64,000 nucleotides of DNA from Eubacteriaceae bacterium CHKCI004 (GTDB taxonomy: Bacteria > Bacillota > Clostridia > Lachnospirales > Lachnospiraceae). The notes beneath the pieces were generated by a model. It was not told where the DNA came from. It ran no database searches and saw nothing but the letters and a program-made list of their open reading frames with translations. A program made the position numbers and the translations under genes. How positions within the stretch are numbered: the stretch's first letter is position 1; every line of letters starts with the position of its first letter. The stretch is from contig FCNR01000022.1 in NCBI GenBank assembly GCA_900016875.1, positions 1-64,000 on the forward strand. The letters run 5' to 3'. Shown here piece by piece: positions 1 to 8,969 of this stretch.

Positions 1-122
1 CAAGATGAGATCTCCTAGCAGAAATGTGAGAGACCCCTTAGAGACGATGAGGTAGATAGGGCAGGGGTGGAAGTGCAGCGATGCATGGAGCTGACTGCTA
101 CTAATCGGTCGAAAGCTTGACC
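1..122 (+). rRNA. 23S ribosomal RNA, 3' end (partial)
   Basis: The window opens inside a 23S rRNA gene. The stretch ending CTAATCGGTCGAAAGCTTGA and then CC matches the conserved 3' terminus of Firmicutes 23S rRNA. The 5' part lies outside the window. No 5S rRNA follows: only 76 bp separate this end from the next tRNA. No terminator hairpin is seen directly after it, so rRNA transcription probably reads into the two tRNA genes. The exact 3' end is estimated. Confidence 0.9.
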
Positions 123-138
123 TAAAATAAAAAAACTA

Positions 139-167
139 TTGACAAAAGATAAAAAGTCTGATATAAT
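139..167 (+). promoter_or_regulatory. Consensus promoter for the tRNA-Trp/tRNA-Glu pair
   Basis: TTGACA (139-144) and TATAAT (162-167) are separated by exactly 17 bp, a perfect vegetative sigma-A promoter. Transcription would start near 174. A small hairpin (TTGAAG 178-183 with CTTCAA 190-195) lies just before the tRNA-Trp. Confidence 0.85.
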
Positions 168-198
168 GTGTGCAGTTTTGAAGGTATATCTTCAATAC

Positions 199-269
199 AG
201 GGGATTGGTCAAATGGTATGATAGGGGTCTCCAAAACCTTTGGTGGGAGTTCGATTCTCTCATCCCCTG
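199..269 (+). tRNA. tRNA-Trp (anticodon CCA)
   Basis: A full cloverleaf can be drawn. The acceptor stem AGGGGAT (199-205) pairs with ATCCCCT (262-268) and the discriminator base is G269. The anticodon loop CTCCAAA carries CCA, and the T arm is GGGAG-TTCGATT-CTCTC. No 3' CCA is encoded. The G discriminator fits tRNA-Trp. It also matches the base expected to pair with the TGGC of the trp T-box at 61081 in this same window. Confidence 0.93.
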
Positions 270-298
270 TTAAACCAAATTCCTTCAACAGAATATAT

Positions 299-370
299 GG
301 TCCATTGGTCAAGCGGTTAAGACGCCGCCCTCTCACGGCGGAAACAGGGGTTCGATTCCCCTATGGACTA
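299..370 (+). tRNA. tRNA-Glu (anticodon CTC)
   Basis: The acceptor stem GGTCCAT (299-305) pairs with ATGGACT (363-369) and the discriminator is A370. The anticodon stem CCGCC/GGCGG encloses loop CTCTCAC, giving anticodon CTC, which reads GAG. The D and T arms are normal for Firmicutes tRNA-Glu. CCA is not encoded. It shares a transcript with tRNA-Trp 29 bp upstream. Confidence 0.93.
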
Positions 371-381
371 CTTCAATAGAG

Positions 382-415
382 ACGTTTAGAACTTGTATAA
401 GTTTTAAACGTTTTT
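382..415 (+). terminator. Intrinsic terminator after the tRNA pair
   Basis: ACGTTTA-g-AACTT (382-394) pairs with AAGTT-t-TAAACGT (399-411) around a GTAT loop, giving a 13-step stem with one G-T, followed by a T run to 415. It would end transcripts from both the rRNA operon and the tRNA promoter. A TATAAT at 420-425 just beyond may belong to the promoter of the next gene, but no clear -35 box was seen. Confidence 0.75.
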
Positions 416-455
416 GTGCTATAATAAACAGAAACAGGAAAATGAGGGAAGAATT

Positions 456-896
456 ATGGATTTTTTTGAACAATTAAAGAAAAATGTAGTCCAGGCGGGG
501 CAGACAGTGGCAGACAAAGCAAAGAAAACGACGGATATTCTGAAATTGAAAGAACAGATTCGACAGGACAAAAGAGAAATCCGGGATATCACTTACAGGA
601 TTGGAAAGACTTATATTAAACTTCATCAAAATGACTATGAAGAAGAATATGAAAAATATTTTCAGTCATTAAAAACAGTAAAAGAAGCTCTGGCCGAAAA
701 AGAGCAGGATCTGCAGAAAATGTATGACAAAGTTCGCTGCACAGAATGTGGTGCGGAAATGTCTTCATCGGATGATTACTGTCCGAAATGTGGTACAGCC
801 GCTGCATTTGATGCGGAGTTAAAAGAAGAAAAAATAATCGATTTCAAGGATGATGATGACCATTTTGGCGATAGTGATATTGCCCGGGAAGAGTAA
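456..896 (+). CDS. Zinc-ribbon domain protein
   Basis: 146 residues. The start at 456 (MDFFEQ) is chosen over an upstream in-frame ATG because GAGGGAAG lies just before it. Residues ~1-90 are charged and helical, with an amphipathic N-terminal helix and probable coiled coil. Residues ~92-112 hold two CxxC knuckles ('CTECG' and 'CPKCG'), a rubredoxin-like zinc ribbon. The C-terminus is acidic. Such proteins are widespread in Clostridia but their function is not established. Binding of one Zn is inferred from the four cysteines. It stands alone between the tRNA terminator and the polymerase gene, with 162 bp after it in which I see no other gene. Confidence 0.85.
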   Translation: MDFFEQLKKNVVQAGQTVADKAKKTTDILKLKEQIRQDKREIRDITYRIGKTYIKLHQNDYEEEYEKYFQSLKTVKEALAEKEQDLQKMYDKVRCTECGAEMSSSDDYCPKCGTAAAFDAELKEEKIIDFKDDDDHFGDSDIAREE

Positions 897-1058
897 TGGT
901 CGTTGCCCTGATGAAGCTGTTGCAAAAAACGTATGCTGCATTGATATTCTGTATATTTTGCCACGAATATATGATACCTGTGCGGACAGAACGTTTTGCA
1001 GCAGCTTTTTCTTTTGCACGAATAGTATTTTGAGGAAACGGAGAGCAGAAGGGGTAAA

Positions 1059-2444
1059 ATGGAACGTTTGATATACCATGTGGACGTCAACAGCGCTTAT
1101 CTGAGTTGGGAAGCTACAGAACAGTTAAAAAATGGAGCCGAGATTGATATCAGAGATATTCCTGCCATCATCGGCGGCGATACGGCAAGGCGAAAAGGTG
1201 TCGTGCTGGCAAAGTCCATTCCGGCGAAAGCCTATGGAATCCGGACCGGTGAGCCGGTGACTGACGCTCTGAAAAAATGTCCGGAATTGAAAAGTTTTTC
1301 GCCTGATTTCAAACTATATAAAAAATATTCCAGAGCATTTATAGAAATCTTAAAAAAATATGCGCCCGTAGTGGAGCAGGTATCTATCGATGAGGCGTAT
1401 CTGGACATGAGCGGGCTTCATTATTTCTATAAAAATGTGACGGAAGCTGCCGAGCTGATACAAAAAGAAATTCGGGAGACATTGAAATTTACCGTCAATA
1501 TTGGCATTTCTAACTGTAAAGTACTGGCGAAAATGGCGTCTGATTTTGAAAAACCCGATAAAATACATACACTTTTTACATCAGAGATCGCAGATAAAAT
1601 GTGGCCCTTGCCAGTAAGAGAATTATTCTTTACCGGGGCGGCGGCAGCAGCCAGATTAAACAGCCTGGGTATCCGGACCATCGGCGATCTGGCAAACAGC
1701 GATCCGACCTTCATTAAATCTCATCTGAAAAGCCACGGCGAGGTGTTATGGCGGTATGCCAATGGCATCGATGATTCGCCGGTCAAAGAGGAACGGGACC
1801 AGGCCAAGGGATACGGTAATTCCACTACCCTCAGCAAAGATGTGACCGAGTACGAGGAAGCGGCAAAGATACTGCTGCAGCTCAGCGAGACTGTGGCAAG
1901 GCGGCTGCGTATCGATAAGATATACGCTCAGACCATTGACGTGGAGATTAAGGACTATCAGTTCCGAAAGCGTTCGCACCAGAAAGTGCTTGATTATTCC
2001 ACCAACACAACAGATGACCTCTACCGTATAAGCTGCCAGCTTTTTAAAGAACTGTGGGACGGCACGCCGATCCGGCTTCTCGGCGTCCGATGCACTAAAC
2101 TTACCGAAGAAAAAATAGAACCCAAAAAGCCCGAAGAAAAGGAACCGATTCCGTTCCTGTATGAAAATGAAAAGTCCGGCCAGATAACCATGGACTTCTG
2201 GATGCAGGAAATGCAGCCGCAGCAGAACGAAACAGACAACACTAAAAAGTCAGAGAACACAGCAAAACGCAAACATGCGGGAGAAACCAATGAAATGAAA
2301 AAACAGGCGACAGAGGAAAATGCAAGAAAACACCACCGAAAAATGGAGCAGCTGGATGCCGCTATGGACAAAATCCGCAGCAAATACGGAGAAAAATCCA
2401 TAGGCCGGGCCGGCCTCCTCTTCCGCGACGACAACGAACAATAA
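1059..2444 (+). CDS. Y-family DNA polymerase (Pol IV / DinB-UmuC type)
   Basis: 461 residues. Translesion DNA polymerase of the DinB/UmuC superfamily. The catalytic palm shows 'HVDVNSAYLSWE' at residues 7-18 (first metal Asp at 9; Tyr14 in the steric-gate position) and 'VSIDEAYLDMSG' near residue 108, which supplies the other catalytic Asp and Glu. A helix-hairpin-helix-like segment near residues 180-215 and a little-finger domain follow. Near residue 374 'QITMDF' resembles a beta-clamp binding hexapeptide. The last ~75 residues are Lys/Glu/Gln-rich and probably unstructured. The start follows GGGG-type purines at 1051-1056. Compared with E. coli DinB, the second acidic residue of the first motif is Asn. 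I therefore do not assign dinB as a firm symbol. Confidence 0.9.
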   Translation: MERLIYHVDVNSAYLSWEATEQLKNGAEIDIRDIPAIIGGDTARRKGVVLAKSIPAKAYGIRTGEPVTDALKKCPELKSFSPDFKLYKKYSRAFIEILKKYAPVVEQVSIDEAYLDMSGLHYFYKNVTEAAELIQKEIRETLKFTVNIGISNCKVLAKMASDFEKPDKIHTLFTSEIADKMWPLPVRELFFTGAAAAARLNSLGIRTIGDLANSDPTFIKSHLKSHGEVLWRYANGIDDSPVKEERDQAKGYGNSTTLSKDVTEYEEAAKILLQLSETVARRLRIDKIYAQTIDVEIKDYQFRKRSHQKVLDYSTNTTDDLYRISCQLFKELWDGTPIRLLGVRCTKLTEEKIEPKKPEEKEPIPFLYENEKSGQITMDFWMQEMQPQQNETDNTKKSENTAKRKHAGETNEMKKQATEENARKHHRKMEQLDAAMDKIRSKYGEKSIGRAGLLFRDDNEQ

Positions 2445-2503
2445 CAACGGGTGCCCGTTTATCCTTAATATACGAAGGAAAACAAAAAAGCGAAGACTTT
2501 TTC

Positions 2504-2532
2504 TTGAAAAAAAAAGGGTGTTACACTATAAT
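2504..2532 (+). promoter_or_regulatory. Promoter upstream of miaB
   Basis: TTGAAA (2504-2509), 17 bp, TATAAT (2527-2532). It should drive the miaB-mutS-mutL run. The start point near 2539 gives a leader of about 80 nt before the miaB ATG. A weak hairpin after the polymerase gene (AACGG 2446-2450 with CCGTT 2455-2459) is the only terminator-like element in this gap. Confidence 0.75.
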
Positions 2533-2620
2533 TATTCTGTTTGCAAAAAAGCAGGTAACAAACTATTATATTCAGAAGAAAACCATCAGGATTTACCCTG
2601 ATTTAGTTAAGGAGTAGAAT

Positions 2621-4066
2621 ATGACTGCAAATCATAGTAACATTGATATAAATGAATCTGTTCCGGTGCAGGAACCGCAGCGTCAGCGCTGGTTTATGGC
2701 AAAGTGCCGGGAACTGGTGAAGATGAGAGAGCAGGAACTGGGCAGGAAGCTCACCTTCCATGACCAGACCTTCGGCTGTCAGATGAACTTTAAGGATTCA
2801 GAGAAGCTCAACGGGATTCTGGAGGAGATCGGCTATGTGCCGACGGACAACGAGGACGCGGATTTTGTCTATTATAATACCTGTACCGTGCGGGAAAATG
2901 CCAATATCCGTGTGTACGGACGTCTGGGCACTTTGAAGACGTACAAAAAGAAGAATCCTGATATGATCATTGCCATGTGCGGCTGTATGATGCAGGAAGA
3001 AGAAGAGGTTCAGAAAGTAAAAGACGTCTATACATTTGTGGATATCGTTTTCGGCACCCACAACATTTTCAAGCTGGCGGAGCTTCTGTACGAGGCGCTG
3101 AGCAGCAAGCGGAGAGTGTTCGATGTCTGGGAAAAGACGGATATGATTATCGAAGATCTGCCAAGCGACCGGAAGTTTGATTTTAAGGCCGGCGTAAACA
3201 TTATGTTCGGCTGCAACAATTTCTGCAGCTACTGTATTGTTCCGTATGTGCGGGGAAGAGAGCGGAGCCGCAGACCGGAGGACATCGTTGCCGAGGTGGA
3301 GAAGCTGGCGCAGGAAGGCGTCGTGGAGATCATGCTTCTCGGACAGAATGTTAATTCCTATGGAAAGAACCTGGATGAGCCGGTGAGCTTTGCGAAGCTT
3401 CTTCAGATGGTGGAGAAGGTGGACGGCATTGAGAGGATTCGTTTCATGACTTCCCATCCGAAGGATCTGTCTGACGAACTCATCGAAGTGATGGCGGCGT
3501 CAAAGAAGATCTGCCGGCATCTGCATTTGCCGGTACAGTCCGGCAGCAGCCGCATTTTAAATCTCATGAACCGGAAATACACGAAGGAACAGTATCTGGA
3601 GCTGGTAGGAAAGCTTCGGGCAGCCATGCCGGATCTGGCTATCACCACGGATATCATCGTGGGCTTCCCGGGAGAGACCGAAGAAGATTTTCAGGAGACG
3701 CTGGACATTGTACGCAAAGCAGAGTACGACAGTGCATTTACTTTTATCTATTCCAAACGTTCCGGCACTCCGGCGGCGAAGATGGAAAACCAGGTACCGG
3801 AAGATGTGGCGCATGAGAGATTTGACCGCCTCCTGAAAGTAGTCAATGAGGTGGCAAGGGAGAAAAATGCAAGACTTCAGGGAAGAACGGAGCTGGTTCT
3901 GGCGGAAGCCATTGATGAGAAAGATCCGTCTATGATCACCGGACGGCTGTCCAATAATAACGTGGTACATTTCACGGCTGATTCGTCCGTCATCGGTAAG
4001 ATCGTGCCGGTGGTACTTGAGGAAGCGAAAGGATTCTACTATCTGGGGAGGTTGAGCAATGGCTAA
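2621..4066 (+). CDS. miaB: tRNA-2-methylthio-N6-dimethylallyladenosine synthase MiaB
   Basis: 481 residues, slightly long for MiaB because of a ~35-residue N-terminal extension. It is a radical SAM methylthiotransferase acting on A37 of tRNAs that already carry the MiaA isopentenyl group. Domains in order: UPF0004 domain starting at 'TFGCQMNFKDSE' (first auxiliary-cluster Cys), with further cysteines in 'NTCTVRE' and 'MCGCMMQ'; radical SAM core with CxxxCxxC in 'GCNNFCSYCIVPYVRG'; C-terminal TRAM domain ('GRTELVLAEAI...'). It overlaps mutS by 8 bp, suggesting translational coupling. miaA, the preceding enzyme of the same modification, lies downstream of mutL. Confidence 0.96.
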   Translation: MTANHSNIDINESVPVQEPQRQRWFMAKCRELVKMREQELGRKLTFHDQTFGCQMNFKDSEKLNGILEEIGYVPTDNEDADFVYYNTCTVRENANIRVYGRLGTLKTYKKKNPDMIIAMCGCMMQEEEEVQKVKDVYTFVDIVFGTHNIFKLAELLYEALSSKRRVFDVWEKTDMIIEDLPSDRKFDFKAGVNIMFGCNNFCSYCIVPYVRGRERSRRPEDIVAEVEKLAQEGVVEIMLLGQNVNSYGKNLDEPVSFAKLLQMVEKVDGIERIRFMTSHPKDLSDELIEVMAASKKICRHLHLPVQSGSSRILNLMNRKYTKEQYLELVGKLRAAMPDLAITTDIIVGFPGETEEDFQETLDIVRKAEYDSAFTFIYSKRSGTPAAKMENQVPEDVAHERFDRLLKVVNEVAREKNARLQGRTELVLAEAIDEKDPSMITGRLSNNNVVHFTADSSVIGKIVPVVLEEAKGFYYLGRLSNG

Positions 4067-6689
4067 ACTTACTCCCATGATGGAACAGTATTTTGAGATA
4101 AAAAATCAATATAAGGACTGCATTTTGTTTTACCGTCTGGGGGATTTCTATGAGATGTTTTTTGACGATGCGCTCACGGCGTCAAAAGAGCTGGAGATTA
4201 CTCTGACGGGAAAGAACTGCGGTCAGGAGGAGAGGGCGCCGATGTGCGGCGTTCCTTTTCATTCCTGCGAACCTTATATCAATAAACTGGTGGAGCGGGG
4301 ATACCGCGTCGCCATCTGCGAGCAGGTGGAGGATCCGAAGGCGGCAAAGGGAATCGTAAAAAGAGACGTCATCCGGGTGGTGACGCCGGGTACCAATACG
4401 CTGACCCAGAGTCTGGACGAGAGCAGAAACAACTATATTATGAGCGTTTTCTGCGAGGATGACAAATTCGGTATCGCTGTCTGCGACCTGTCCACGGGAG
4501 AGTTCCGGACAACCCAGCTGGAACATCAGGACGCCCTGCTGGATGAGATGAACAAGTTTCAGCCGGCAGAGATTATCTGCAACGACGGCTTCTGTATCTG
4601 TGGTGTGGATTTTGAATATATAAAAGAAAAAATCGGAACGGTCATCACCCCGGTGGCCAGCTATTATTTTGAGACGGAACACTGCGAGAAAATGATCAAG
4701 GAGCAGTACCATCTGATCAATCTGAAAGGCATCGGTCTTGCCGATTACCCGTTCGGCATCGTGGCAAGCGGCGGATTGCTGCAATATCTTCATGAGACCC
4801 AGAAGACATCCCTGTCCCATCTCATGGAGCTGACGCCTTATTCCACTCAGAATTATATGGTGCTGGACAGCGCCACCCGGCGGAATCTGGAATTGTGCGA
4901 GACTCTGCGGGAGAAAACCAAGAAGGGAAGTCTGCTCTGGGTACTTGACAAAACTAAGACTGCCATGGGCGCCCGGATGCTCCGTAATATGGTAGAGCAG
5001 CCGCTCATCCACAAGCAGGCCATCCAGGAGAGGCTGGACGCCGTGGAGATGCTCAAAGAAAATGTAATGGCCAGAGAAGAGCTGCGGGAGTACATGAACT
5101 CCATCTACGACCTGGAGAGACTGACCATGAAGGTCAGCTACCGTTCCGCCAATCCGAGGGATCTCATTTCCTTTAAGACTTCCATTCAGTATCTGCCATA
5201 CATTAAAGATATTCTGGGGCAGTTCAGCAAGGGTGCGCTGGCGAAGATGGGAGAAGACCTGGATACCCTGGAAGACCTGTACACTCTGCTGGAGGAATCT
5301 ATCGAGGAAGACCCGCCGATCCCAATCAAGGAAGGCGGTATTCTGAAAGAGGGCTACCATGAGGAGGTCGACCATCTCAAGAAAGCCAAGACCGAGGGAA
5401 AGACCTGGCTGGCAGAGCTTGAGGAACGGGAGAGGGAGAAGACCGGCATTAAAAATCTCCGGGTGCGATACAATAAAGTGTTCGGTTATTACATAGAAGT
5501 GACCAATTCTTATAAAGACCTGGTGCCGGATTATTACATCCGCCGCCAGACCCTCGCCAACGCGGAGAGATATACGACGGAAGAGCTTTTGGAGCTGGCC
5601 CGGACCATTCTCGGCGCGGAGGAGAAACTCTGCGCGTTGGAATACGAACTTTACGTGGAGATCCGGGAGCAGCTGGCGTCTCAGATGGAGAGAATCCAGA
5701 AGACCGCCCACATCATCGCGTGGCTGGATGCTTTTGCTTCCCTGGCGGTGGTGGCGGAACAGAACGGTTACGTGCGTCCTTCCATCAATCAGAGAGGCGT
5801 CATCGACATTAAGGACGGAAGACATCCGGTGGTGGAGAAAATGATGCGGGGCGATCTGTTTGTGGCGAATGATACGCTTCTTGACCATAAGAAAAACCGG
5901 GTAAATGTGATCACCGGACCGAATATGGCAGGAAAGTCCACCTACATGCGTCAGACGGCGCTCATCGTACTGATGGCGCAGATCGGCTCTTTTGTGCCGG
6001 CCAAGTCTGCGAGCATCGGTCTGGTGGACCGGATATTTACCAGAGTCGGAGCCTCTGATGACCTGGCTTCCGGGCAGAGTACATTTATGGTGGAAATGAG
6101 CGAAGTAGCCAATATCCTTCGCCATGCCACTAAAGACAGCCTGCTGATCCTCGACGAGATCGGCCGGGGAACCAGCACCTATGACGGACTGTCCATCGCC
6201 TGGGCTGTGGTGGAATACATTGCGGGTTCCAGTCTTGCCGGCGCCAAGACATTGTTTGCCACCCACTACCATGAGCTGACCGAGCTGGAAGGCAAGCTTT
6301 CCGGCGTCAACAATTACTGTATTGCCGTGCAGGAAAAGGGCGACAATATCATTTTCCTGCGGAAAATCATCAAAGGCAGCGCCGATAAGAGCTACGGAAT
6401 TCAGGTGGCGAAGCTGGCCGGCGTGCCGGAGGCAGTCATCGAACGTGCGAAGGAGATCGCCGAGGAACTGGAACGCTCCGACATCGCTGCCAACACCGGA
6501 AACATCATCGGCAAAACAGAAACTGGCGAAGAACCGGTGCAGCTTTCTTTATTCGATACCATGGGAATCATGCCGGTGGAAGTGAAAGAAAGCCCTGTTG
6601 AAAAAGAATTAAAAGAGATGGATCTGGGAAATATGACGCCGATCCAGGCGCTCAATGCGCTGTATGAGCTGCAGCAGAAATGCAGGTAG
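4059..6689 (+). CDS. mutS: DNA mismatch repair protein MutS
   Basis: 876 residues, normal MutS length. Mismatch-recognition ATPase. The N-terminal motif 'LGDFYEMFFDDA' contains the Phe-x-Glu type mismatch-contact residues. The core and clamp regions follow. The ATPase domain has Walker A 'GPNMAGKS' at 620-627, Walker B/signature 'LLILDEIGRGTSTYDG', and the H-loop 'FATHYHELTEL'. A C-terminal helical dimerisation tail ends the protein. The start ATG lies inside the end of miaB. mutL follows after 70 bp, so both core mismatch-repair genes share an operon. Confidence 0.97.
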   Translation: MAKLTPMMEQYFEIKNQYKDCILFYRLGDFYEMFFDDALTASKELEITLTGKNCGQEERAPMCGVPFHSCEPYINKLVERGYRVAICEQVEDPKAAKGIVKRDVIRVVTPGTNTLTQSLDESRNNYIMSVFCEDDKFGIAVCDLSTGEFRTTQLEHQDALLDEMNKFQPAEIICNDGFCICGVDFEYIKEKIGTVITPVASYYFETEHCEKMIKEQYHLINLKGIGLADYPFGIVASGGLLQYLHETQKTSLSHLMELTPYSTQNYMVLDSATRRNLELCETLREKTKKGSLLWVLDKTKTAMGARMLRNMVEQPLIHKQAIQERLDAVEMLKENVMAREELREYMNSIYDLERLTMKVSYRSANPRDLISFKTSIQYLPYIKDILGQFSKGALAKMGEDLDTLEDLYTLLEESIEEDPPIPIKEGGILKEGYHEEVDHLKKAKTEGKTWLAELEEREREKTGIKNLRVRYNKVFGYYIEVTNSYKDLVPDYYIRRQTLANAERYTTEELLELARTILGAEEKLCALEYELYVEIREQLASQMERIQKTAHIIAWLDAFASLAVVAEQNGYVRPSINQRGVIDIKDGRHPVVEKMMRGDLFVANDTLLDHKKNRVNVITGPNMAGKSTYMRQTALIVLMAQIGSFVPAKSASIGLVDRIFTRVGASDDLASGQSTFMVEMSEVANILRHATKDSLLILDEIGRGTSTYDGLSIAWAVVEYIAGSSLAGAKTLFATHYHELTELEGKLSGVNNYCIAVQEKGDNIIFLRKIIKGSADKSYGIQVAKLAGVPEAVIERAKEIAEELERSDIAANTGNIIGKTETGEEPVQLSLFDTMGIMPVEVKESPVEKELKEMDLGNMTPIQALNALYELQQKCR

Positions 6690-6759
6690 CTGCGCAGACG
6701 ACAGAAGAGGAATATAGGAAATGTACGGGCGGGGAATCGCCGGCAGAAAGGAGGAATCC

Positions 6760-8844
6760 ATGGCTGTAATAAATGTACTGGATCAGAATACGATTAATCA
6801 GATCGCCGCGGGCGAAGTAGTGGAGCGGCCGGCTTCTATCGTGAAGGAGCTGGTGGAAAACGCGGTGGACGCCCGTTCCACGGCGGTGACCATCGAGATC
6901 AAGGGCGGCGGCATTGATTTTATCCGCATCACCGACAACGGCAGCGGCATTGAGAAAGAACAGATTAAGAAGGCGTTCCTCCGGCATGCCACCAGCAAGA
7001 TTTCTTCGGCGGAGGATCTGGAGACCGTCGGTTCTCTGGGATTCCGGGGCGAGGCTCTTTCCAGTATCGCCGCCGTGGCAAAGGTGGAGGTTATAACCAA
7101 GACCGACGAGGGGATCTCCGGCGTCCGCTATGTGATGGAAGGCGGCGAGGAGGTATCCTTCGAAGAGATCGGCTGCCCGGAGGGAACCACATTTGTGGTG
7201 CGCAATCTTTTTTACAATACGCCGGCCCGGCGGAAGTTTTTGAAGTCTGCCATGACAGAATCGGGCTATGTGGAGGCCTTCGTGCAGCGGCTGGCGCTGA
7301 GCCATCCGGACATTTCCTTCAAATTTATCTGCGATAGTAAGAATAAAATATCCACCTCGGGAAACGGCAACCTCAAAGATGTTATTTATCATTTATATGG
7401 AAGAGACATTGCCATGAACCTGCTGGAAGTACATTTTAAGGAGAGCGGTATTTCCATCGACGGCTTCGTGGGCAAGCCGGTGATTTCCCGGGGAAACCGG
7501 AGTTACGAGAATTATTTTGTCAACGGAAGATACCTGAAGAACAACATCATCACCAAGGGCATCGAGGAGGGCTACAAAGGCCATTCCATGGTGCATAAGT
7601 TCCCGTTCACGGCTTTGATGATTGAGATGGATTCCCGTCTGTTCGATGTAAATGTACACCCGGCCAAGATGGAAATGCGTTTTAAAAACGGCGAGGAGCT
7701 TTACTCCGCCATGGTCAGCGCCGTGCGGGGAAGCTTTGTAAAAAAAGACCTGATCCCGAAAGTCTCCCTTTCCAGGGAACAGGGCAGCAGCCTGCCGTTA
7801 AGAAAGAAAACACCGGAGCCTTTTGAAAAGAAACGCCGGGAGATTGAAGAACGTTTTTCTAATCTCTCAAAGGAACGTCTCGAGGAGATCAAAAGGCGGA
7901 AGCAGGAGGAAGAAAACAGTTCATCCCCTTCATCGAAGCCTGTGGCTTCGGCGTCTACTTCCACTCTGGCAGGCCGAGAAGCAGAACGGCGCATCGCCAG
8001 TATGAACGTGGGGGAGATGCCGCAGCTGAAGCAGGAAATCGACCAGGCCATTGCCGGCCGGCAGATATCCGAAAAAACAAAGCCAGCTGCGGAGCGCCCG
8101 GCTGTTCCACAGGAAGGCGAGGCTGCAGCACCGGCGCAGGCAGGATATCCGTCTGCGGAAACCATATCACAGGAGGCCGCAGTTCTTCCGGTGAAGGAAG
8201 CACAGGGTTATGTGGTGGGCGAGCAGATGAGCCTTACGGATATGCCGCTTTTATCGAAAGAGGCGCGGCCGCGGCACCGGCTCATCGGACAGGTGTTTAA
8301 GACCTACTGGATCGTGGAATACGAGGAACAGCTCTTTTTCGTGGACCAGCATGCCGCCCATGAAAAGGTTATGTACGAGCGGCTCAGGAAGAATCTGCAG
8401 GAGAAGGCCATCGATCAGCAGATGGTTGCGCCTCCGATCATCCTCTCTTTTTCCATCAAAGAGAAGGAGAAATATCTGATGTTTCAGGATGCCTTCGCGG
8501 CACTGGGCTTCCAGATTGAGGAATTTGGCGGCGGAGACTATTGCATCCGCGCGGTGCCGGCTAACCTTTTCGGCATCAACCAGCAGGATCTGTTCATTGA
8601 GCTTCTGGACAGCCTCGATGAGGGCAGCAGCAAATTAAACCTTGACATCATTACCGACAAACTGGCCTCCATGGCCTGCAAGGCGGCGGTGAAAGGCAAC
8701 CAGAAAATGAGCTTTCAGGAGATGGACAGCCTCATGGACCAGCTGCTGGAACTGGAGAATCCTTACCAGTGTCCGCACGGCCGGCCGACCATCATCTCCA
8801 TGACAAAATACGAGCTGGAGAAGAAATTTAAGAGGATTGTGTGA
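6760..8844 (+). CDS. mutL: DNA mismatch repair endonuclease MutL
   Basis: 694 residues. The start at 6760 follows AAAGGAGG at 6748-6754 and gives the canonical 'INVLDQNTINQIAAGEVVERP' region; an in-frame ATG at 6721 lacks this site. The N-terminal GHKL ATPase has 'ELVENAVDA' (catalytic Glu), 'DNGSGI' and 'GFRGEAL'. A ~150-residue Ser/Pro/Ala-rich linker (roughly 340-500) follows. The C-terminal domain carries the endonuclease motif DQHA-x2-E-x4-E at 529-540 and 'CPHGRP' near the end. These show a nicking-type MutL as in Bacillus, consistent with the usual absence of MutH outside gamma-proteobacteria. Confidence 0.97.
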   Translation: MAVINVLDQNTINQIAAGEVVERPASIVKELVENAVDARSTAVTIEIKGGGIDFIRITDNGSGIEKEQIKKAFLRHATSKISSAEDLETVGSLGFRGEALSSIAAVAKVEVITKTDEGISGVRYVMEGGEEVSFEEIGCPEGTTFVVRNLFYNTPARRKFLKSAMTESGYVEAFVQRLALSHPDISFKFICDSKNKISTSGNGNLKDVIYHLYGRDIAMNLLEVHFKESGISIDGFVGKPVISRGNRSYENYFVNGRYLKNNIITKGIEEGYKGHSMVHKFPFTALMIEMDSRLFDVNVHPAKMEMRFKNGEELYSAMVSAVRGSFVKKDLIPKVSLSREQGSSLPLRKKTPEPFEKKRREIEERFSNLSKERLEEIKRRKQEEENSSSPSSKPVASASTSTLAGREAERRIASMNVGEMPQLKQEIDQAIAGRQISEKTKPAAERPAVPQEGEAAAPAQAGYPSAETISQEAAVLPVKEAQGYVVGEQMSLTDMPLLSKEARPRHRLIGQVFKTYWIVEYEEQLFFVDQHAAHEKVMYERLRKNLQEKAIDQQMVAPPIILSFSIKEKEKYLMFQDAFAALGFQIEEFGGGDYCIRAVPANLFGINQQDLFIELLDSLDEGSSKLNLDIITDKLASMACKAAVKGNQKMSFQEMDSLMDQLLELENPYQCPHGRPTIISMTKYELEKKFKRIV

Positions 8845-8936
8845 AATGGGAATGGCCGGACGAAACGACATGGCGCGTCACCGTCATCTGTCCGCCAAAT
8901 CCCGGAGGAAGGCAAAAAATCACCCGCAAATCACAT

Positions 8937-8965
8937 TTGTGGAATATTATCATAAATTGTAGAAT
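8937..8965 (+). promoter_or_regulatory. Possible promoter overlapping the miaA start region
   Basis: TTGTGG (8937-8942), 17 bp, TAGAAT (8960-8965). A start point near 8972 would fall at or beyond the first miaA ATG (8970). Transcripts from it would be nearly leaderless, or would use the in-frame ATGs at 8976 or 8982. Lacking other support, this is tentative. Confidence 0.35.
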
Positions 8966-8969
8966 ATAA

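Noticed and set aside
4182-6272. Long minus-strand open frame (696 codons) opposite mutS
   Set aside because: It is the antisense shadow of a gene with intact MutS motifs, has no family resemblance and is rich in His/Leu/Gln as expected from reverse-read codons.
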